Source of the DNA: Pseudonocardia kujensis
GTDB taxonomy: Bacteria; Actinomycetota; Actinomycetes; Mycobacteriales; Pseudonocardiaceae
Direction of reading: 5' to 3'
Length of the DNA: 64,000 nucleotides
Assembly (NCBI RefSeq): GCF_021283305.1
Contig: NZ_JAJSOK010000012.1
Coordinates: 79,089 to 143,088, forward strand
Of this stretch, positions 59,364-64,000 are shown piece by piece. Numbering within the stretch: position 1 is the first letter of the stretch; every line of letters starts with the position of its first letter. Made by a program: the position numbers and the translations under genes. The notes beneath the pieces were generated by a model. That model did no database searches and had not been told where the DNA came from. It worked only from the letters and a program-made list of their open reading frames with translations.

Positions 59364-60335
59364 GTGAAGACCGGAGTTATCCTGCTGCCGGGCACGGACC
59401 TTCTGCATTTCGCCGAGCGGGTCCGCACGGCAGACCGACTCGGCGTCGACATGGTCGGAGTCGGGGACGTTCCGGGCGAGCACGGTGAGCTCGTCGTGGG
59501 GCTGACGATCGCCGCCGGGGCCGCCGAGCGGGCCGCGATAGGTCCGATGGTCGTCAACACCGTGACTCGCCACCCTGGAGTAATTGCAGCGGCGATTCGC
59601 AGCATCTCGCTGCTTGCCCCGGGTGGTGCGTTCCTCGGCGTCGGCCGTGGAGGGAGCCCGGTTCGGGGCCTGGGGCTGGAGCCGCCAACCACGGCTCGAC
59701 TGGCTGCGGCTGTCGCGACGATCCGCCACACTCTACGCGAAGACGGCGGGCCGCGCGTGCCGGTGATGCTCTCCGCGTATGGCCCGCGCACCGCCCGGGC
59801 AGCCGGTCAGTGCGCAGACGGAATCCTGGTCGCCGCAGGCGCGGACCCGGAGCTGGTCGGCGGACTGGTCGCGCAAGCGCGCGCAGGGGCCGTCGAGGCA
59901 GGTCGGCAGGAGCCACCCGATGTCTGGCTGATGACCCGGGTCGCCATCGGCGAGGACCGGACCGAGGCCGTGCGTACCATCCGCGCAAACCTGGCCAGCG
60001 CGGGCGCGAACAACTTGCGCTCACCCGCCCAGTTGGGCAGCCTCCCCCCGGACGTGCAAGAGCGGTTGGCTGAGCTGCGCGCGCGGTACCAGGCAGCCGA
60101 GCACGTGGAATGGGACGGGGCGAACGCCCGGCTGGTCGATGAGCTCGACCTCACCGACTTCCTAGCCGACCGATTCGCAATAGTCGGGTCGGAGCAGGAG
60201 GTCGCCGAGCACATGCGTGCCGTGTCCGAGGCTGGGGTCACCGGCGTGATCGCTCCCTCGCCCGATCAAGGTGTTGACGAGTTCCTCGGCCGTTTCGCCG
60301 CTGCAGCCGGCTCCCTCGGACGCTCGCATGGCTAA
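59364..60335 (+). CDS. LLM-class (F420/FMN-dependent) oxidoreductase
   Basis: This is a 323-residue luciferase-like TIM-barrel protein: LHFAERVRTADRLGVDMVGVGD, GPMVVNTVTRHPGVIAAAIRS, GGAFLGVGRGGS, VMLSAYGPRTARAAGQCADGILV and the C-terminal FAIVGSEQEVAEHMR. It resembles mycobacterial F420-dependent reductases more than the RutA/SsuD type, so cofactor F420 is possible. AAGGAGAG precedes the ATG. It is alone downstream of an esterase scar. Confidence 0.88.
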   Translation: MKTGVILLPGTDLLHFAERVRTADRLGVDMVGVGDVPGEHGELVVGLTIAAGAAERAAIGPMVVNTVTRHPGVIAAAIRSISLLAPGGAFLGVGRGGSPVRGLGLEPPTTARLAAAVATIRHTLREDGGPRVPVMLSAYGPRTARAAGQCADGILVAAGADPELVGGLVAQARAGAVEAGRQEPPDVWLMTRVAIGEDRTEAVRTIRANLASAGANNLRSPAQLGSLPPDVQERLAELRARYQAAEHVEWDGANARLVDELDLTDFLADRFAIVGSEQEVAEHMRAVSEAGVTGVIAPSPDQGVDEFLGRFAAAAGSLGRSHG

Positions 60336-60429
60336 CGGGTGCAATAGCTAAGCGGAGGCGAGCAGAAGCATTCTGTTGTAGTAGCCGTTGACCGTGTCGG
60401 CGAGGGCGTTGATGCTCCTATGACCGTCA

Positions 60430-60739
60430 AGCCGCTGAATACAGGTTCTCTGCTTTATGCGGAGAAACGAGAATTTGGTAGATCTCGCGGATGAGGTGGC
60501 GCTTGAGGCAGCGCAGGATCTCCATCGTCGTGCGGCCTTCGCGGCTGCGAACGCTCGACGTAGGCGATCGTGGGCTGGTGGAAGCGCATGCGGACGAAGA
60601 GGATCCGGTGCAACGCAGCGTCGGCCTGGCGATGCCCGCCGCGGTTGAGCCGGTGTCGGGTGGTTCTGCCGGAGCTGGCGGGGATGGGGCAGGCGCCGCA
60701 GAGCTCGGCCAGGGCGGTTTCGCTGTGGATGCGTTCGGG
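60430..60739 (-). mobile_element. IS110-family transposase C-terminal scar
   Basis: TRHRLNRGGHRQADAALHRI and YVERS, then EGRTTMEILRCLKRHLIREIYQIL match the C-terminal region of IS110-type transposases, in two frames. The piece is cut off exactly at the left end of the IS3-type element. Confidence 0.8.
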
Positions 60740-60765
60740 TGAGCTTTCCCCGCTTTGCCGGAGTG
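60740..60765. repeat. left terminal inverted repeat of the IS
   Basis: TGAGCTTTCCCCGCTTTGCC then GGAGTG. It pairs with 62030-62055. Confidence 0.82.
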
Positions 60766-60809
60766 TCTGAAGACTGGTTCCCTCGGGGGAGCCAGGAAGG
60801 AAGGCACTG

Positions 60810-61121
60810 GTGGCTGCACCGAAGAAGTACCCCGATGAGCTGCGTGAACGCGCTGTTCGGCTGTATCGGGAGTCCGACCCTCGTCCGACGTTCCGGATGC
60901 TCGCCGAGCAGCTCGGGGTGCATCACGAGGCCCTGCGCAACTGGGTGCGACAGGCCGAGGCCGACAAGGGCGAGCGGCATGATCGGCCGACGACCGACAT
61001 GCTCGCCGAGAACCGCCGGCTCGTGAAGGAGAACGCGGAGCTGCGGCGGGTCAACGAGGTCCTGCGCGCGGCGAGCGCCTATTTCGCCAGCGAGATCGGC
61101 CCGACCCGGAGGTGGTCATGA
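60810..61121 (+). CDS. IS3-family transposase OrfA
   Basis: This 103-residue protein has an N-terminal helix-turn-helix (KKYPDELRERAVRLYRE and FRMLAEQLGVHHEALRNWVRQ) and a C-terminal leucine-zipper-like helix (MLAENRRLVKENAELRRVNEVLRAAS). It binds the IS ends. Its 3' end overlaps orfB by ten bases in another frame, as expected for translational frameshifting. Confidence 0.92.
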   Translation: MAAPKKYPDELRERAVRLYRESDPRPTFRMLAEQLGVHHEALRNWVRQAEADKGERHDRPTTDMLAENRRLVKENAELRRVNEVLRAASAYFASEIGPTRRWS

Positions 61122-62025
61122 GCTTCGTCGACCACGTGCGCGACGCCCATGACTTCCCCGCCGGTCTCGTACTACGGGTCCTGGGCATCCCCGCCTCGAC
61201 CTACTACTACTGGCGCGCCCGCCAGGCGAACCCGTCGCAGCGTGAGCTCGACGATGCCGTCCTGCTCGAGCAGATCGTGAAGATCCGGTCGGTGAGCGAG
61301 TTCGCCGCCGCCTACGGATCGCCGCGGGTGTGGCTGGAGCTGCGCCGCCAGGGTGTCCACGTGGGTCGCAAGCGGGTCGAGCGGATCATGCGCGAGCACG
61401 GCCTGCAGGGCGCGCACCTGCGCCGCGGGTGGAAGCACGGCTCGACCCGGCAGAACCCCGCGCACCGCCCGGCGCCGACTTGCTCGAACGCGACTTCACC
61501 GCCTCCGCCCCGAACCGTGTCTGGGTGGCGGATCTGACCAGGATCGTCACCGGCGAGGGAGTCCTGTGGCTGGCCTCGGTGCGCGACGCCTTCTCCAACC
61601 GGGTCGTCGGCTGGGCCACCGACCCGCGCGCCACGACGGCGTTGGTGCTCACCGCGCTCAACCACGCCCTTCGCTCGCGGGCCCTGCGCCCCGGACAGTT
61701 GATCTTTCACAGCGATAAGGGAGCCCAGTACACGGCGCTGCGGTTCACCCAGCGCCTGGTCGACGCGGGTGTCGCCCCGTCGACCGGGTCCACAGGGGAC
61801 AGCTATGACAATGCCCTCGCCGAGAACCTGTGGTCCACGATCAAGATCGAGCTTCTCCACTGGCCCGGCACCACGTTCGCGACTCGCCGCGAGGCCGAGC
61901 ACGCCCTGATCCGCTACCTCGATGGCTGGTACAACCCGCGCCGGATCCAGGCCCGCCTCGGAGGGCTCTCGCCCGACGAGTACGAAGACAACTATCGTCA
62001 CGCTCAGCCCGACGCAGACAGGTAA
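61112..62025 (+). pseudogene. IS3-family transposase OrfB, single frameshift
   Basis: The DDE integrase domain is complete but in two frames. The first frame ends at 61537 after HRPAPTCSN. The second starts in step at DLLERDFTASAPNRVWVADLT and runs to QPDADR, with the catalytic Asp in WVADLT, Asp in FHSDKGAQYT and Glu in YDNALAENLWSTIK. Loss of one C near 61474 (GGCGCCGAC for GGCGCCCGAC) explains the break, so this copy is probably immobile unless supplied in trans. Confidence 0.88.
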
Positions 62026-62029
62026 CTCG

Positions 62030-62055
62030 CACTCCGGGAAACTGGGGGAAGCTCA
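62030..62055. repeat. right terminal inverted repeat of the IS
   Basis: CACTCCGGGAAACTGGGGGA then AGCTCA. It pairs with 60740-60765. Confidence 0.82.
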
Positions 62056-62132
62056 GCGAGTGGCCAAGCCGCGCCGCTGCTTGACGGTGCAGAACCCGCG
62101 CTCGACGACGTTGCGGTGGCGATAGTCCACGC
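62056..62132 (-). mobile_element. IS5-like transposase C-terminal scar
   Basis: DYRHRNVVERGFCTVKQRRG then LATR matches the conserved C-terminal Y-R-x-RNVVER...K..RG.ATR segment of IS5-type transposases. Only about 25 residues remain, directly against the IS3-type right end. Confidence 0.75.
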
Positions 62133-62287
62133 ATCGACGCGGCGGGCGGCCGCCGCCGGAGCCGCGGCGATTGTGTGTCCTGCTTGTCACGAGGCTCAGG
62201 AATGACCGCGACAAACCGCCGGGACCGGGTGACTGCGGATCGCCCCGCGACGACTACGCCTTGTCGGCGCGCACGCGTTCCGGCCGG

Positions 62288-62326
62288 GTTCGTCCATCAG
62301 GACGATGCGGGGCTGGTAGGCCAGGG
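62288..62326 (-). pseudogene. 39-base scar of an ABC ATPase gene
   Basis: 38 of 39 bases match 49609-49647, coding AYQPRIVLMDEP, the Walker B region of the SsuB-type ATPase. It lies about 100 bases downstream of the orphan binding-protein gene, where an ATPase gene would be expected. Confidence 0.82.
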
Positions 62327-62374
62327 GTGGGACGCGCTGGCCCATCTCGAGCCATCGTGGGTGCCTGAGACGAC

Positions 62375-62410
62375 CGCGGCCCCCGTTCACTGTTGTGAAC
62401 GGGGGCCGCG
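62375..62410 (-). terminator. 16-base perfect-stem terminator
   Basis: CGCGGCCCCCGTTCAC, TGTT loop and the exact complement, 18 bases after the binding-protein stop. Confidence 0.87.
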
Positions 62411-62427
62411 GACCCTTCGGGGCAGGG

Positions 62428-63528
62428 TCAGGACGCGGTCTGCACGGCCGGCCGCGGAATGCGCAGCTGCTCATAGGCCTTGTCCACCATGGAGTTGTCG
62501 AGGAACGTGCCCGCCTCGGGCTTCGCGAGGTCGGCCTCGCTGAAGTCGCCGCCTCCGGTGGTGTCCTTGACGGCCTGCTCGGTCGTCGAGCCGTCTGTCG
62601 AGAGGAAGCCGGGCTGGGTGAAGGCCCACTCCGCCGCGAACAGCTGCGGGTCCGAGCGGGCGTCCCTGAAGCCCTGTGGCATGAGCTGCATGACCGCAGC
62701 CGGGTCGGTGACCGTGCGGACCCGGTTCAGCCCGGCGACGACTGCGTTCACCAGGTCCTGGGACAGCTCCGGGTACTTCTGGCGGAACTTCTCCGGCATG
62801 ACCAGCCCGTTGCCGATCAGCGTGCCGCCGATCGGGCCGAAGACGCTCAGGTCGTTGGTGTTGAGGACCGGGTAGCCGATCCCGTCCTTCACGGCCTGTG
62901 CCGCGGAGGCGACGTCCATCATCGCGATGTCGATGCGCCCGGTCTGCAGGGCGGGGGCGAAGGCATTCATCGCACCCAGCGCGATGCCTTTCTGGTTCGC
63001 CCAGTCCAGTCCCGAGTGCTCGGCGGCCTCTTTGAGGCTGACCTGGCTGATGGAGCCCTCAGAGGTGTAACCCCAGTTCCCGCCGTCGAACTTGGCCAGG
63101 TCGGTACCGCGCTCGGCCTCGTACCTCTTGGCCGCGATCGCGACGGTGCCGGCGCCCTTGTTCATGTTCACGACGTAGTGCAGCTCGTCGGAGGCCAGCG
63201 CGGCCTTCAGCGCAGTGTTGAAGCTGCAGTTGCAGATCTGCGCGGAGCCGCCGAGCATCGCGGTCAGTGCGTCGTTGCCCTTGCCGAAGCCGGGGTACGA
63301 GATCTTCGTGTTGTACTTCTTCTCGATCGCGGCCATCTCCGGCGCGGCGGCCCAGAGCGGGGCGAACGTAGTGATCCATGTGCCGCTGGTCGAGATGGCC
63401 AGCTCCGACGGGGCGCCGGCACCGCCCTGTGCGGCGGTATCGGAGCTCCCACCACCACAGGCGGACAGGGCCAGAACGGAGGCCGTACACAGTGCGGCCA
63501 GAGCGGCGAAGCGTCGTCGCTTGAGCAT
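62428..63528 (-). CDS. NMT1/SsuA-type ABC binding lipoprotein
   Basis: This is a 366-residue binding lipoprotein with an MLKRRR start, hydrophobic segment and lipobox LALSACGGG (Cys near 24). It is a paralogue of the 18909 protein (TWITTFAPLWAA, MLGGSAQI, LQTGRIDIAMMD, GLVMP, ending LRIPR). A CNC sequence replaces the usual Thr/Ser near residue 100 of the binding region. ATG has GGAGGG. Its promoter and leader closely match those of the ABC operon at 50.4 kb, and an ATPase scar lies downstream. It probably serves the permeases at 47.7-49.3 kb in trans. Confidence 0.9.
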   Translation of the reverse strand: MLKRRRFAALAALCTASVLALSACGGGSSDTAAQGGAGAPSELAISTSGTWITTFAPLWAAAPEMAAIEKKYNTKISYPGFGKGNDALTAMLGGSAQICNCSFNTALKAALASDELHYVVNMNKGAGTVAIAAKRYEAERGTDLAKFDGGNWGYTSEGSISQVSLKEAAEHSGLDWANQKGIALGAMNAFAPALQTGRIDIAMMDVASAAQAVKDGIGYPVLNTNDLSVFGPIGGTLIGNGLVMPEKFRQKYPELSQDLVNAVVAGLNRVRTVTDPAAVMQLMPQGFRDARSDPQLFAAEWAFTQPGFLSTDGSTTEQAVKDTTGGGDFSEADLAKPEAGTFLDNSMVDKAYEQLRIPRPAVQTAS

Positions 63529-63619
63529 GAGCCCTCCATTGGGCTGGCGCCGGGGCGCCGGTCACGCGTACAGGGGTAACGGGCGCGGCGCCGGGCGCCG
63601 CTGCCGATTAAGTATGACT

Positions 63620-63648
63620 ATTATTGATAGAGACAAAGATCGAGTCAA
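63620..63648 (-). promoter_or_regulatory. promoter of the binding-protein gene
   Basis: TTGACT (63648-63643), 17 bases, AATAAT (63625-63620), followed by CATACTTAATCG. It is homologous to the promoter at 50420-50448. Confidence 0.75.
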
Positions 63649-63667
63649 GATGCTGGCGCCGTCGTGC

Positions 63668-63968
63668 TCAGATCGAGACCGCGCTGCCGTCGTCCGCAGG
63701 CGGGCCGCCGTGACGAACGACGACGCGTCGCCGGCGAGGTGGTGCATCGTCAGTGCCGGGAATTCGGCAGACACCCCGGTCGGGTCGCCGCCCGCCTCGC
63801 GCATGTGCTCGACGATCGCGCCGACCCTCTACTTGGAGCTGGCGACGACGAGCTTCGGTCACAGACGACTCCAGCGATGGCGGACCCCAGTCCGCCGGTG
63901 CCGCCGGTGAGGAGGATGGTCCGGTTGGTGATGTCGAACTGTGGGCGGGGGTCTGGTGGGTCAGGCAC
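63668..63968 (-). pseudogene. SDR scar with both ends joined
   Basis: The start FDITNRTILLTGGTGGLGSAIAG is a good SDR N-terminus. It changes frame, then continues VEHMREAGGDPTGVSAE and soon reaches GDASSFVT and a tail ending near DDGSAVSI, which look like an SDR C-terminus. The middle two thirds are missing. Confidence 0.72.
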
Positions 63969-64000
63969 GGGTGCACTCGGGGTGTATGCCGGTCTCGCGG

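Larger units (their letters stand above)
60740..62055 (+). mobile_element. IS3-family insertion sequence, 1316 bases
   Basis: The element begins TGAGCTTTCC and ends GGGGGAAGCTCA. Its 26-base imperfect inverted repeats (60740-60765, 62030-62055) agree at about 22 positions. Inside are orfA (60810-61121) and overlapping orfB (61112-62025), which would normally be joined by programmed frameshifting. A clean 3-base target duplication is not seen (ggg left, gcg right). It lies between an IS110 scar and an IS5-like scar. Confidence 0.88.

Noticed and set aside
1..64000. Long open frames on the strand opposite nearly every gene
   Set aside because: High third-position GC keeps antisense frames open. 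These have Arg/Pro/Ala-rich composition, no family motifs and no plausible RBS.
1..64000. CRISPR arrays, tRNA, rRNA, riboswitches or replication origins
   Set aside because: No regularly spaced direct repeats, cloverleaf-like conserved arms, rRNA segments or dnaA-box clusters were seen on reading both strands.

Overview
The window is very GC-rich actinobacterial DNA. Codon use, GTG starts, mycothiol-type redox proteins and P450/3Fe-4S ferredoxin pairs suggest a Pseudonocardia/Amycolatopsis-like or rhodococcal-type host, but nothing here fixes the genus. No rRNA, tRNA or CRISPR array was seen. It reads as an accessory catabolic island for organic compounds, probably aromatic or heterocyclic acids or esters. 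It contains oxygenases, dehydrogenases, hydrolases, a CoA-transferase, decarboxylases and uptake systems, mixed with many decaying duplicate genes.

Layout. 1-5.5 kb: MBL-fold hydrolase, SDR, zinc alcohol dehydrogenase, a decayed SDR and a P450. 5.6-13.1 kb (mostly minus): phenolic acid decarboxylase, CocE-type hydrolase, three SDR loci (two broken), a TetR gene, IS5 and IS1380 remnants, and a glutaredoxin-DinB fusion. 13.4-18.1 kb: thioredoxin reductase remnant, then a complete sugar-type ABC importer (binding protein, double ATPase, permease). 18.3-26.4 kb: VOC protein, NMT1-type binding lipoprotein, dead P450, SDR, broken esterase, MmgE/PrpD protein, and a TetR/SDR divergent pair. 26.7-28.1 kb: MarR/TfdA-type dioxygenase operon.

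28.4-38.6 kb (plus): acyl-CoA dehydrogenase, alpha/beta hydrolase, Dabb protein, aldehyde dehydrogenase, two VOC proteins, a second sugar-type binding protein, a luciferase-like monooxygenase, a SnoaL-like protein, then a cysteine amidohydrolase and a RutA-like monooxygenase. 47.5-38.9 kb (minus): one long operon of CapA-like phosphoesterase, 3Fe-4S ferredoxin, phthalate-dioxygenase-type reductase, SDR, P450, dihydroxyphthalate-decarboxylase-like protein, extradiol-dioxygenase-like VOC protein, CoA-transferase and SDR. 47.7-50.2 kb: taurine/nitrate-type ABC ATPase and two permeases whose own binding protein survives only as a signal-peptide scar. 50.7-56 kb: sister P450, frameshifted third sugar-type binding protein, HIBADH-like dehydrogenase, alpha/beta hydrolase and an internally deleted SDR. 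56-64 kb: esterase scars, MarR/MFS pair, LLM enzyme, an IS3-family element between older IS scars, a second NMT1-type binding lipoprotein and an SDR scar.

The working genes look like a modular pathway: uptake (two ABC types), ring or side-chain oxidation (P450s with ferredoxin and reductase, LLM oxygenases, TfdA-type enzyme), alcohol and aldehyde oxidation (SDRs, MDR, ALDH), CoA activation, decarboxylation and hydrolysis. The same few families (SDR, esterase, two P450 types, two binding-protein types, TetR/SDR modules) recur as intact and decayed copies, which points to repeated segmental duplication followed by loss. Local TetR and MarR regulators have readable operators.
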